A stretch of DNA of 34,302 nt. It comes from a virus. The translations under genes were made by a program, and so were the position numbers. The notes under the pieces were generated by a model, which was not told the DNA's origin, did not search any database, and worked only from the letters and a program-made list of their open reading frames with translations. The DNA is taken from the IMG/VR virus record IMGVR_UViG_3300017735_000045, positions 1 through 34,302 of that record. One strand, given 5' to 3'. Each line of letters begins with the position of its first letter. Position 1 is the first letter of the stretch. Positions 6,233 through 14,091 of this stretch are shown here, piece by piece.

Positions 6233-7056
6233 CTATCTGGCAGCAACACAGGCAGTACGCAGAAGAAATGGCAATGAACGGGCCGCATCGTGGTGACTGT
6301 CCGTTTTGCAACAGCAAGAATACCTTTACTGCATCAATGGAGATGGGTGTCTTGAAGTATAACTGCTTCAAGTTAGCCTGTGATGTTGGCGGTAGGTTCG
6401 ACACAGACATGACACGAGCAGAGTTGGAGAGTTACTTCGTGAAACCTTTACTAGAATCATCCAGTGATAACAAAGAGTTACAGCCCTTTGTTTATCCAGA
6501 ACACATCACTACAGAGGGCAACGCTACCATGCGTAGGTTCAAGCAGCGGTGGCCTGTCTTAGCTGGTGAGTCACTAATGTATGACGTTAAAGATAAACGT
6601 GCGGTGTTTCCTATCGTACACAATGGTACTGTTGTTGATGCTATTGGACGTGCTCTTGATGGTGCTATACCAAAGTGGTACAGATATAGCGGTAGTGCAG
6701 ACTATTATGTACGCTCTATGTCTGAACGTAACAGTGTATACGTTGTGGTAGAGGATGTCATTAGTGCTATCACGGTAGCTAAGAAGCTACCCAATTCGGC
6801 TGGGTTTGCTATACTTGGGACTAGCTTGACAGATAAACACTTAGAGTATATACAAGACAACGCAACAAAAGTTATCGTTGCGCTTGACCCTGATGCCTTA
6901 CAGAAGACGTTGAGCTACAAGAAAGAGATAGAGATGTGGACAGGTCTACCTAGCTATGCGTTGTACTTACAGGATGACTTGAAGTACGAGAGGCCTGAGG
7001 ACTTAGATGAACTGAGGAAGCTGGCCTATGAAGAACAAGACAAACCCTATGGCTAA
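6229..7056 (+). CDS. DNA primase, zinc-ribbon plus TOPRIM (275 aa)
   Basis: Makes RNA primers for replication. The N-terminal zinc ribbon uses Cys24, Cys27, Cys46 and Cys51 (CPFC, then C-x4-C). The TOPRIM part has the catalytic Glu175 (VVVED) and the metal-binding DPD at 220-222 (VALDPDA). It corresponds to the primase half of T7 gp4, but here the helicase is a separate gene at 8870. The start overlaps the integrase stop by 4 bases (ATGA). The protein is shorter than DnaG and lacks its C-terminal helicase-binding domain, so its contact with the helicase must differ from the bacterial mode. Confidence 0.9.
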   Translation: MTIWQQHRQYAEEMAMNGPHRGDCPFCNSKNTFTASMEMGVLKYNCFKLACDVGGRFDTDMTRAELESYFVKPLLESSSDNKELQPFVYPEHITTEGNATMRRFKQRWPVLAGESLMYDVKDKRAVFPIVHNGTVVDAIGRALDGAIPKWYRYSGSADYYVRSMSERNSVYVVVEDVISAITVAKKLPNSAGFAILGTSLTDKHLEYIQDNATKVIVALDPDALQKTLSYKKEIEMWTGLPSYALYLQDDLKYERPEDLDELRKLAYEEQDKPYG

Positions 7057-7174
7057 AGATTTAAGACAGCCTAAGTATAAACCCCAGGTTATACCTGATA
7101 AAAAGAAACCTAAGCCACTACGTAAAGAGAAACACAAAGGAGATACTAATGCTGGATACAATGACAGAGACTAA
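7049..7174 (+). CDS. Short Lys/Pro-rich protein (41 aa)
   Basis: Product MAKDLRQPKYKPQVIPDKKK followed by more Lys and Pro, strongly basic and probably unstructured. It overlaps the primase end by 8 bases and the next gene by 26. Unknown function; a DNA- or RNA-binding tail-like peptide is plausible. The overlap on both sides and lack of an evident ribosome site reduce confidence. Confidence 0.45.
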   Translation: MAKDLRQPKYKPQVIPDKKKPKPLRKEKHKGDTNAGYNDRD

Positions 7175-7667
7175 GGTGTGCATTGAGTGCGGTACTGAAC
7201 TCATTCTAGGTGAGAACTGGACAGAAGCACGAAAGGATCAAGGTAAATACTTATGTAAGAAGTGTTGGCATTCTCGTGACATGTATGTCGATGGTAAGTA
7301 TATCTCAAAGAGTCATCCCTTATTTAAGGCAGGTAAGTACAAGTCGTTTGGTGACGCAGCGTTTGCATCACTACAGAAAGACGTACAGATCAAGCAGGGA
7401 TACGTGTATGCTATCCGCAATGCTGCATGGCCTGAGTGGATTAAGATAGGTAAAGCTATTGATGCAGAGGATAGACTCAATGGATATCAGACAAGCTCAC
7501 CTATGCGTGACTATGAGTTGATCCATGCAGTTTACTTTGATGATCGTAACAAGGCTGAGCGTGACGCACACAAGGTAGCTGAACGTAAGGGTGATCGACA
7601 GGGTGAGTGGTTTAAGATAACAGAAGAGCAAGCACTAGAAGTATTACAGGAGTTGACACTTGATTAA
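7149..7667 (+). CDS. GIY-YIG nuclease with N-terminal zinc finger (172 aa)
   Basis: Probable DNA endonuclease. A four-Cys zinc finger (Cys11, Cys14, Cys36, Cys39) precedes a GIY-YIG domain of the T5orf172/MUG113 kind. The GIY part is GYVYAI (84-89), the YIG part is IKIGKA (98-103), the conserved Arg is 109, and the likely catalytic Glu is 137 (KAERDAH), with GEWF at 152-155. It might be a free-standing homing endonuclease, or take part in host DNA breakdown. AGGAG lies 6 bases before the ATG; an in-frame ATG at 7161 is the alternative. Confidence 0.85.
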   Translation: MLDTMTETKVCIECGTELILGENWTEARKDQGKYLCKKCWHSRDMYVDGKYISKSHPLFKAGKYKSFGDAAFASLQKDVQIKQGYVYAIRNAAWPEWIKIGKAIDAEDRLNGYQTSSPMRDYELIHAVYFDDRNKAERDAHKVAERKGDRQGEWFKITEEQALEVLQELTLD

Positions 7668-8316
7668 TGCAACATACATAGACCACATGGGTACTGACCT
7701 GTCTGTAGTTAATGCTGCTCGTGTATCCTTTGGTAAGCAGAGTAAGATGGATACTAGTGACGTGTGGGGTCCACCTAAGTTGAAAGACAAGGACGCTAAG
7801 CTGATCCGTTATCTTGCAGAGCACAAACACATCAGCCCTTTTGGGCATTGCTTTGCCAGCTTTCACATCAAGGCACCAGTCTTTGTAGCTAGACAGCTAG
7901 TCAAGCATAAGTTCCTGCGTTGGAATGAGATCAGCCGTAGGTATGTTGACAGTGAGCCTGAGTTTTACGTACCTGATACATATCGTGGGCGTAGTCTTGA
8001 TAAAAAGCAAGGCAGTGCGGGTAAAGTAACTGTATCGGACAACGGGTTTAATGAAATTGCAATGACTGAGTATGAGTACCTACTAGACTTAGGTGTATGC
8101 CCAGAGCAAGCCCGTATGGTGCTGCCACAGAGCATGATGACTGAGTGGTACTGGTCAGGTAGCTTAGATGCATTTGCTGATATGTGTAACTTACGTTGTA
8201 AGTCTGATACACAGTATGAAACACAGTTAGTAGCTTGGAGTATTTATTATGAGATGAAGGATTTGTTTCCTGTATCTTGGATGGCATTGACAGAGGAGAT
8301 TGCTAATGAGAGGTAA
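7660..8316 (+). CDS. thyX: Flavin-dependent thymidylate synthase ThyX (218 aa)
   Basis: Converts dUMP to dTMP using methylene-tetrahydrofolate, FAD and NADPH, which supplies thymidine for phage DNA. The N-terminus MGTDLSVVNAARVSF and the HISPFGH block (57-63) are typical, as is the C-terminal RMVLPQSMMTEWYWSGSL. The signature normally RHRxxSxNExSxRY reads KHKFLRWNEISRRY (82-95): both flanking Arg are Lys and the Ser is Arg. Start is TTG at 7660, supported by AGGAG 7 bases before and by the conserved N-terminus; the next ATG would cut it off. It overlaps the upstream gene by 8 bases. Confidence 0.93.
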   Translation: MINATYIDHMGTDLSVVNAARVSFGKQSKMDTSDVWGPPKLKDKDAKLIRYLAEHKHISPFGHCFASFHIKAPVFVARQLVKHKFLRWNEISRRYVDSEPEFYVPDTYRGRSLDKKQGSAGKVTVSDNGFNEIAMTEYEYLLDLGVCPEQARMVLPQSMMTEWYWSGSLDAFADMCNLRCKSDTQYETQLVAWSIYYEMKDLFPVSWMALTEEIANER

Positions 8317-8461
8317 CATTAATGGTGCAATCAAGGCGTCAGCTATTGTAGCGTTACTGATAGCTGCGCCACCAGTACTGATAGCTATGACGTATGACGA
8401 GTACCCTAAGTACTGTAAGCTGTCTATCTTACTGCCTTGTATAGGAGTAAAGGATGAGTGA
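8306..8461 (+). CDS. Small membrane or exported protein (51 aa)
   Basis: Begins MRGNINGAIKASAIVALLIA and continues APPVLIAMTYDEYPKYCK, ending LLPCIGVKDE. One hydrophobic segment (about 9-28) resembles a signal anchor; two Cys follow and could form a disulfide outside the cytoplasm. It overlaps thyX by 11 bases and the next gene by 8. Family unknown. Confidence 0.5.
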   Translation: MRGNINGAIKASAIVALLIAAPPVLIAMTYDEYPKYCKLSILLPCIGVKDE

Positions 8462-8687
8462 CATCAAGGTAACAGAGATAGAAGAACACGAGGATGGCAG
8501 TGCTACACTACAAGTAGAGTGTGACCCTGAGACATTCGCAGCGGTATTTAACGTAGGATTTATAACATTAGTAGAGGCTGGTTTAGAATCAGAATCAAAT
8601 AGAAGTAAAAAGAAATGGCAGACCTGTGTAAGTTGTGGTGGCCCAGCGCAGAATGACATGTGTGGCTTTTGTTTAGAAGAGGAGTAG
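8454..8687 (+). CDS. Small acidic protein with C-terminal zinc ribbon (77 aa)
   Basis: The acidic N-terminal half (EIEEHEDGSATLQVECDPETF) looks like a short alpha/beta unit. The C-terminus carries CVSCG and CGFC, a four-Cys knuckle of zinc-ribbon type about 14 residues apart. Similar small zinc proteins are common in marine phages, function unknown. The start overlaps the upstream stop. Confidence 0.65.
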   Translation: MSDIKVTEIEEHEDGSATLQVECDPETFAAVFNVGFITLVEAGLESESNRSKKKWQTCVSCGGPAQNDMCGFCLEEE

Positions 8688-8691
8688 TACT

Positions 8692-8889
8692 ATGAGCATG
8701 GCTGGAACAATAGAAGATATGAGATGGGAGATCAAACAATTAAAGAAGGAGAATGATTTACTATCAAAGCAGTTAAGAAAGAAAGACAGAGAGTTATCAG
8801 ACCTCAAGAATAACATACGAGAGTTTGATGATGCTGAACGTAAGAGAGCTACAGAGAGGAACAAAGCTAATGGAATTAGCACTGATTAA
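8692..8889 (+). CDS. Small coiled-coil protein (65 aa)
   Basis: Nearly all helix: from about residue 8 to 55 charged heptads (EIKQLKKENDLLSKQLRKKDRELSDL is the core region) indicate a parallel coiled coil. AGAGGAG precedes the ATG at good spacing. Its end overlaps the helicase start by 20 bases. Function unknown; its location invites a role as a small replication accessory protein, which is inference. Confidence 0.6.
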   Translation: MSMAGTIEDMRWEIKQLKKENDLLSKQLRKKDRELSDLKNNIREFDDAERKRATERNKANGISTD

Positions 8890-10090
8890 AACTTTGATGG
8901 ACAAGGACTTTTATGAGAACCATAAAGGTATCCGCACTCCTGACAAGCTCTTTACTAAAGAGGTTCGTAAGATCAAGAACACCTTAGACTACGCTATGCA
9001 GCAGTACGATAAGACCATTACACCTGCTGAACTTGAAGCGCTGTTCTTTACACGTAACGTTCTTACTACATCCAACAAAGATATGTACAAGGATCTATTC
9101 AAGAAGATAGGACATGAGCAGTCTCTATCAAAGGACATTGCACAAGAAGTATTAGCTAAGTTATTCCAGCAGCTAGTCGGAGAAGAGATAGCTAAGCTAG
9201 GCTTCCAGTATGTCAATGGATCAGAGAATACCCTAGAGCCTATGCGTAAGCTACTGTCTGACTATCAAGATGACTTCATGCCCAACCTCAAGGTTGATTG
9301 GGGTGACATATCTATTGATAGCTTACTTGAAGCTAATGACATTCAGTCTAAGTGGCGGTTCAACATACCATCCCTGCGTAACCGTGTAGAGGGCATCAGT
9401 GGTGGTCACTTGGTGATCGTAGGTGCAAGACCTAACACAGGTAAGACCAGCTTCCACGCCTCTCTTATCGCCTCTGAGGGTGGATTCGCCAGGCAGGGTG
9501 CCAAGTGTATCATCCTGTGTAACGAGGAGCACTACTCTCGTGTAGGTGCTAGGTATCTCAGCGCAGCTACGGACATGTCAATGGAAGAAGTCAAGGGTAA
9601 CTACGCCCTAGCTAACACACGGTACAAACCAGTGCATGACAACATTAAGATCTATGACAGCACAGGTAAGGATATGTCTTGGGTTGAGGCTATCGTCAAG
9701 GCATACAAGCCTGACATCTTGGTGCTAGACATGGGTGATAAATTTGCAACACGTAATACAGATAAGTCAGATGTGTACTTGAAAGAGGCAGCGATACATG
9801 CTAGGAACATTTCTAAGCAGTATGACTGTGCAATCATATGGATGTCACAGCTATCAGCAGTAGCGGAAGGTAAGGTATACGTGGATCAATCAATGATGGA
9901 AGGCAGTAAGACAGGTAAGGCAGCAGAGGCTGACCTTATGGTGTTGATCTCTAAGAACCCACAAGTAGACGGGCAAGAGGAGCAAGACACCCAGCGACAC
10001 TTGAACATAGCTAAGAACAAGCTACGTGGTGGATGGCATGGTGTTGTACACTGTGAGTTGGATGGAGCAAGAGCGAGGTACATGGCTTAA
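8870..10090 (+). CDS. Replicative DNA helicase, DnaB/gp4C-like (406 aa)
   Basis: Unwinds DNA at the fork using NTP hydrolysis. A helical N-terminal part of about 160 residues precedes the RecA-like core. Walker A is GARPNTGKTS (185-194), followed by the EE pair at 219-220 (catalytic Glu position) and Walker B ILVLDMGD (283-290), then a MSQLS switch typical of DnaB-like helicases. The start at 8870 follows AGAGAGGA; the in-frame ATG at 8825 would overlap the coiled-coil gene further. It lies directly before the polymerase with a 1-base stop/start overlap, matching a T7-like replisome with primase and helicase split into two genes. Confidence 0.92.
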   Translation: MELALIKTLMDKDFYENHKGIRTPDKLFTKEVRKIKNTLDYAMQQYDKTITPAELEALFFTRNVLTTSNKDMYKDLFKKIGHEQSLSKDIAQEVLAKLFQQLVGEEIAKLGFQYVNGSENTLEPMRKLLSDYQDDFMPNLKVDWGDISIDSLLEANDIQSKWRFNIPSLRNRVEGISGGHLVIVGARPNTGKTSFHASLIASEGGFARQGAKCIILCNEEHYSRVGARYLSAATDMSMEEVKGNYALANTRYKPVHDNIKIYDSTGKDMSWVEAIVKAYKPDILVLDMGDKFATRNTDKSDVYLKEAAIHARNISKQYDCAIIWMSQLSAVAEGKVYVDQSMMEGSKTGKAAEADLMVLISKNPQVDGQEEQDTQRHLNIAKNKLRGGWHGVVHCELDGARARYMA

Positions 10091-12135
10091 TGAAACGAGT
10101 ATTAGACGTAGAGAATAGTATAACATTACGTAACGGTAAGATCTTTAACGATCCGTTTGAACCTGCTAATACTCTTACAGAGGTAGGTGTGTTGTGCTTA
10201 GAGACAGGCAATAAGGAACTGCTTTGCTTTGACCACTCAGAGCGTAACGACACTACGAAAAACAAATGCAAACTACAAAGATGGTTAGACTCTACAACCC
10301 TGCTCATAGGTCACAACTTACAGTATGACTTGTCGTGGCTGTGGGCTACAGGTTTCAAGTATGATGGTGACATCTATGACACTATGCTTGCAGAGTACAT
10401 CTTACAGCGTGGGCAGAAGCAACCGCTAAGCTTAGAGCAGTGCGCTATCCGTAGGAACCTAGATCATCAGAAGGATGACACACTTAAAGAGTACTATAAG
10501 AAAGGATACAATACAAATGAAATCCCGTTGGATAAACTTAGTCACTACCTTGAGTGTGACTTGCGTACTACTGGTGAACTGTACGAAGCAGCCGAAAGAG
10601 ATTACGCAGAGCCTACCTCAGATTCCCTCAACCGTATCAAAGGTATTACCTTCAACACCTGCCGCACCTTGGCACGAATGTACATGTCAGGAATCAGGGT
10701 GGATAGAGCCGCCCTCCAACACGTCAGGACTGAGTTCCAAGCAGAGAAATCCGATATTGAGCAGAGACTGTCTACAAAAGTGCGAGCGTTAATGGGGGCT
10801 ACCCCTATAAACTTGAACAGTCCAGAGCAACTATCGCAGGTTATCTTTAGTCGCAGGATACACAACAAAAAAGAATGGTCTGACTTATTTGAGTACGCTG
10901 ACAATGCAGCAGACTACAAGAATATCATTGAGGCTAACAGTGACCTGATGCGTAAGACAGTTGCGCTACACTGTGGTACATGTAACGGTACAGGTAAAAC
11001 ATTTAAGACTAAGAAAGACGGTACACCTTTTAAGAAAGGTAATGCCTGTCCTGACTGTGGCGGTAAAGGCTACAGACTTAAAGAGACTAAAGAGATGGCT
11101 GGCTTAGGGTTCAACCCACCACCCGCACGTAAATGGATTAGCTACAACGGCTTCGCTACAGGAAAGGATAAACTAGATGCGCTTATTGCAACAGCTAACA
11201 ACCACAACATGGAATCAGCAAAGGACTTCCTTGAAGATGTTAAAAGGCTTTCTGCTATTAGTAGTTATCTGTCTAGCTTTGTCGATGGTATTTCCACCCA
11301 CACTAAACAAGACGGACTACTCCACGTTACCCTTACCCAGCATATCACCAATACAGGTAGATTTTCTGGACGGAACCCCAACATGCAGAACATGCCAAGA
11401 GGGGGAACCTTCCCTATTAAACGAGTGTTTGTGTCCAGGTTTACAGGCGGGTCCATAATAGAGGCTGACTTTGCACAGCTTGAGTTTCGTGTCGCAGCGT
11501 TCCTGTCACAGGACAAGGTAGCTATTGATGAGATTAACACAGGGTTTGACGTACATGCCTACACTGCTAAGGTTATCAGTGATGCAGGTCAACCAACAGG
11601 TAGACAGGACGCTAAGGCTCACACCTTTGCTCCGCTCTTTGGCGCTACTGGTTATGGTAGAAGTAAGGCAGAGGCTGCATACTACGAGCACTTCAATAAG
11701 AAGTACAAAGGTATAGCAGAGTGGCACAAGAAGCTAGGTGATGAAGCTATCAGGTTTAACAAGATCACCAACGTCAGTGGCAGACAGTATGCTTTCCCTG
11801 AGGTTACACGTAGGCCTAACGGTACACCGTCACACTTTACGATGATCAAGAACTACCCTGTGCAGGGCTTTGCTACAGGTGATGTAGTACCTGTTGTACT
11901 AAACGAGATGGATGCTAGACTAAATAGTTTTCAGTCATGCATAGTGAATAGTGTACATGACTCAATGGTTATAGACGTACATCCTAATGAGAAAGATCAA
12001 GTATTACAGATAATTACAGACATAAATGAATGTTTAGATTCACTAATCGAGCAAGCCTACAATGTAAAGATGAATGTACCACTACTATTAGAAGCTAAGA
12101 TAGGTCCGAATTGGCTTGACACAAAGGACGTTTAG
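10090..12135 (+). CDS. Family A DNA polymerase with inserted DnaJ-like zinc motifs (681 aa)
   Basis: Replicative polymerase. The 3'-5' exonuclease has Asp6/Glu8 (DVE), Asp80 (GHNLQYD) and Tyr153/Asp157 (YLECD). Two DnaJ-type CxxCxGxG units follow: Cys295-Gly302 and Cys320-Gly327. Polymerase motif A is EADFAQLEFR with Asp460; motif B runs from Arg505 through Lys509 and Phe513 to Phe517; motif C is VHD with Asp624. Position 513 matches E. coli Phe762, and Phe517 takes the place of Tyr766. The zinc insertion is the known hallmark of HMO-2011-type phages; two of the four zinc motifs of full DnaJ are kept. No 5'-3' exonuclease domain is present. All catalytic acids are kept, so it should polymerise and proofread. 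Confidence 0.96.
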   Translation: MKRVLDVENSITLRNGKIFNDPFEPANTLTEVGVLCLETGNKELLCFDHSERNDTTKNKCKLQRWLDSTTLLIGHNLQYDLSWLWATGFKYDGDIYDTMLAEYILQRGQKQPLSLEQCAIRRNLDHQKDDTLKEYYKKGYNTNEIPLDKLSHYLECDLRTTGELYEAAERDYAEPTSDSLNRIKGITFNTCRTLARMYMSGIRVDRAALQHVRTEFQAEKSDIEQRLSTKVRALMGATPINLNSPEQLSQVIFSRRIHNKKEWSDLFEYADNAADYKNIIEANSDLMRKTVALHCGTCNGTGKTFKTKKDGTPFKKGNACPDCGGKGYRLKETKEMAGLGFNPPPARKWISYNGFATGKDKLDALIATANNHNMESAKDFLEDVKRLSAISSYLSSFVDGISTHTKQDGLLHVTLTQHITNTGRFSGRNPNMQNMPRGGTFPIKRVFVSRFTGGSIIEADFAQLEFRVAAFLSQDKVAIDEINTGFDVHAYTAKVISDAGQPTGRQDAKAHTFAPLFGATGYGRSKAEAAYYEHFNKKYKGIAEWHKKLGDEAIRFNKITNVSGRQYAFPEVTRRPNGTPSHFTMIKNYPVQGFATGDVVPVVLNEMDARLNSFQSCIVNSVHDSMVIDVHPNEKDQVLQIITDINECLDSLIEQAYNVKMNVPLLLEAKIGPNWLDTKDV

Positions 12136-12144
12136 TGGTATAAC
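12116..12144 (+). promoter_or_regulatory. Strong sigma70-like promoter 4
   Basis: TTGACA (12116-12121), exactly 17 bases, TATAAC (12139-12144, 5 of 6). It starts inside the last codons of the polymerase gene and lies 33 bases before the next ATG. It is the best promoter match in the window and would boost the SSB-like gene and those downstream. Confidence 0.7.
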
Positions 12145-12177
12145 ATGGCTTCTAACTAAAATTGAAAAGGGTAATAC

Positions 12178-13017
12178 ATGAACAATATAGTTCCACTCAG
12201 TGTAGAAAACATGAACCTCGCAGATGCAATGGGGTTCTCACCTAGTACTAGATCCTCTAACACAACGGAGATCTACCGCATTTCAACAGGTGTTATTCAA
12301 GAGGTAGTTGACGGTAAGGTAGCTAACTCTCCTGTGTTTAAGATTAAGAAGGACGAAGATGCGTTCCTTGCACGTAGCTTGGATGTTCGCTTCTTTGTTG
12401 AGCGTCAGCGTTGGCAGAAATGGGATAGCTCTATTAATATGTTCCAACGATCTGTGATGGCTAACAACCTGAACATGGACTTGAAAGATACTCAAGGTAC
12501 GTTTAACTTAGGGCGTCCGTCAGGTTACATCAAAGACTTTGCTGCACTACCAAAAGATCAGCAAGACTTTATCCGTAGTGTTAATCGTTACAAGGTGCTC
12601 ATGGGTATGGCTGTGTTCAAGGATGCCTTCGTTGAGGGTGGTGATCCTGTGCTAGAGCACAACGGAGAAGTACCTTTTGTGTATGATGTTAAGAACCGTG
12701 AGAGCTTACAGTCTATTGATGCTACCATTACCAAGCTTATGAGCAAGCGTATCTCACCAGTAGAAAACCTTGTCACCCTGACACCAGAAGAGCGCACTAT
12801 GCCTAACGGTACTAAGTTTGCTGTAGTGTCAGCTTCCTTGGGTGCTACTGTAGGTTTCTCTGATGGGGATAACGATGTACTGCAGAACTTCATGGACTAC
12901 GTACAGCGTAGCAATGAGTATATCCTCAAGAAGTGGGAAGAGCAGAACGTAGAGCGTATCTCAGATGAGGATAGTACAATCGTAGCTAACATCGTAGACG
13001 TGCAGGACTTTGAGTAA
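12178..13017 (+). CDS. Putative single-stranded DNA-binding protein (279 aa)
   Basis: No OB-fold motif can be proven by eye. The case rests on context and tail: it lies between the polymerase and exonuclease genes, has its own strong promoter (as an abundant protein would), and ends in an acidic tail SDEDSTIVANIVDVQDFE like that of T7 gp2.5 and other SSBs, which use acidic C-termini with an aromatic residue to contact replisome partners. The middle is mixed basic and aromatic (RFFVERQRWQKW). An alternative is a recombination or annealing protein. The ribosome site is weak (AAAGGG). Confidence 0.55.
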   Translation: MNNIVPLSVENMNLADAMGFSPSTRSSNTTEIYRISTGVIQEVVDGKVANSPVFKIKKDEDAFLARSLDVRFFVERQRWQKWDSSINMFQRSVMANNLNMDLKDTQGTFNLGRPSGYIKDFAALPKDQQDFIRSVNRYKVLMGMAVFKDAFVEGGDPVLEHNGEVPFVYDVKNRESLQSIDATITKLMSKRISPVENLVTLTPEERTMPNGTKFAVVSASLGATVGFSDGDNDVLQNFMDYVQRSNEYILKKWEEQNVERISDEDSTIVANIVDVQDFE

Positions 13018-13880
13018 TGCAGCATGTAGCGGAGATAGCAGTACACTCTTTTCTTCGTGATGTCCTAGACGGTAAGGCTTCTATGCCAGCACCAGTTATC
13101 GCAGAGGTAGCTGCTGATGTGCAGGAAGCTCTTACTAAACAGTTCCAGGATGACGCAAAGAAGCGTGAGTTTAAACTAAGGATGTCCAACATTGGGCGTC
13201 CTACCTGTCAGTTGTGGATGCAGAAGAACCATCCTGATGTAGCTGAAGCTAAGCCTGTGTCTTTCAAGATTAACATGTTGATAGGTGACATTGTAGAGGC
13301 TGTGTTCAAGGGTATCCTTCGTGGTGCTAAGGTACACTTCCAAGGCAACGACAGGGTTACACTAGACTTGGGTAACGGTAAGGAGATTAGCGGAGAGTAC
13401 GACATGGTACTTGATGGTAAGGTAGATGATATTAAGTCTGCCTCTCCTTGGTCCTTTGAGAATAAGTTCAGTGACTTCCATACCTTGAATAGTGATGACA
13501 CGTTTGGCTATGTGTCACAGCTTGTAGGTTACGCTAAGGCAGCAGACAAAGAAGTCGGTGGCTGGTGGGTAGTCAATAAAGTTAATGGTGACTTCAAGTA
13601 TGTCTCCGCTAGTGAGGCTGATACAGATCATGTACTAGAAAAGATAGAGGAAACCTACGACTACATAGACAAAGACAAACCTTTTGAGCGTTGCTTTGAG
13701 GCTGTACCTGAAACATACAGAGGTAAGGCTAGTGGCAACATGAAGTTATCTAAGACCTGTGGATGGTGTGACTACCGACATAAGTGTTGGCCTGATCTAA
13801 AGGCCTTACCTTCTAAGGTTTATAAGGGTGCTAAGACACCACCAACAGTAGAATATGTATCATTAGCTAAGGAGTATTAA
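13017..13880 (+). CDS. Cas4/RecB-like PD-(D/E)XK exonuclease with Fe-S cysteines (287 aa)
   Basis: Probable DNA exonuclease. The nuclease core shows Asp129 (GEYDMVLDG), Asp138 and Lys140 (DDIK) and the RecB motif Q-x3-Y at Gln167/Tyr171. Four Cys are placed as in Cas4 and AddB: Cys64 (RPTCQLW) near the N-terminus and Cys247, Cys250, Cys256 near the C-terminus (CGWC, then C), consistent with a 4Fe-4S cluster. Known relatives degrade DNA ends in recombination or host DNA breakdown. The start overlaps the SSB-like stop by 1 base. No CRISPR array or other cas gene is in the window, so a CRISPR role is not suggested. Confidence 0.85.
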   Translation: MQHVAEIAVHSFLRDVLDGKASMPAPVIAEVAADVQEALTKQFQDDAKKREFKLRMSNIGRPTCQLWMQKNHPDVAEAKPVSFKINMLIGDIVEAVFKGILRGAKVHFQGNDRVTLDLGNGKEISGEYDMVLDGKVDDIKSASPWSFENKFSDFHTLNSDDTFGYVSQLVGYAKAADKEVGGWWVVNKVNGDFKYVSASEADTDHVLEKIEETYDYIDKDKPFERCFEAVPETYRGKASGNMKLSKTCGWCDYRHKCWPDLKALPSKVYKGAKTPPTVEYVSLAKEY

Positions 13881-13881
13881 A

Positions 13882-14091
13882 ATGGTTGCAGTAAATATAG
13901 ACAGTAAAGAGTTTGACACAGATGACATGACAGAAGAGCAGCTTGGTCTTGTTAATCTATTACAGCAGAACTCTGTTATTCAAGCACAACTTAACCACCA
14001 GTTAGGTTGTCTTCAAGCAGTAAGTCAGGTAAAAACTACGGAGTTGAGGGCTTCTTTAGGTTTAGAGACTGAAGATGCCACCCCTGAATAA
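13882..14091 (+). CDS. Small acidic helical protein (69 aa)
   Basis: Acidic at both ends; the middle (EEQLGLVNLLQQNSVIQAQLNHQLGCLQAV) looks like an amphipathic helix able to form a coiled coil. AAGGAG lies before the ATG, which follows the exonuclease stop by one base. It overlaps the next gene by 17 bases. Unknown function. Confidence 0.65.
   Translation: MVAVNIDSKEFDTDDMTEEQLGLVNLLQQNSVIQAQLNHQLGCLQAVSQVKTTELRASLGLETEDATPE

Noticed and set aside
13017-13880. Cas4 as part of a CRISPR system
   Set aside because: No cas1, cas2 or repeat array is present; the replication-gene context favours a phage exonuclease.
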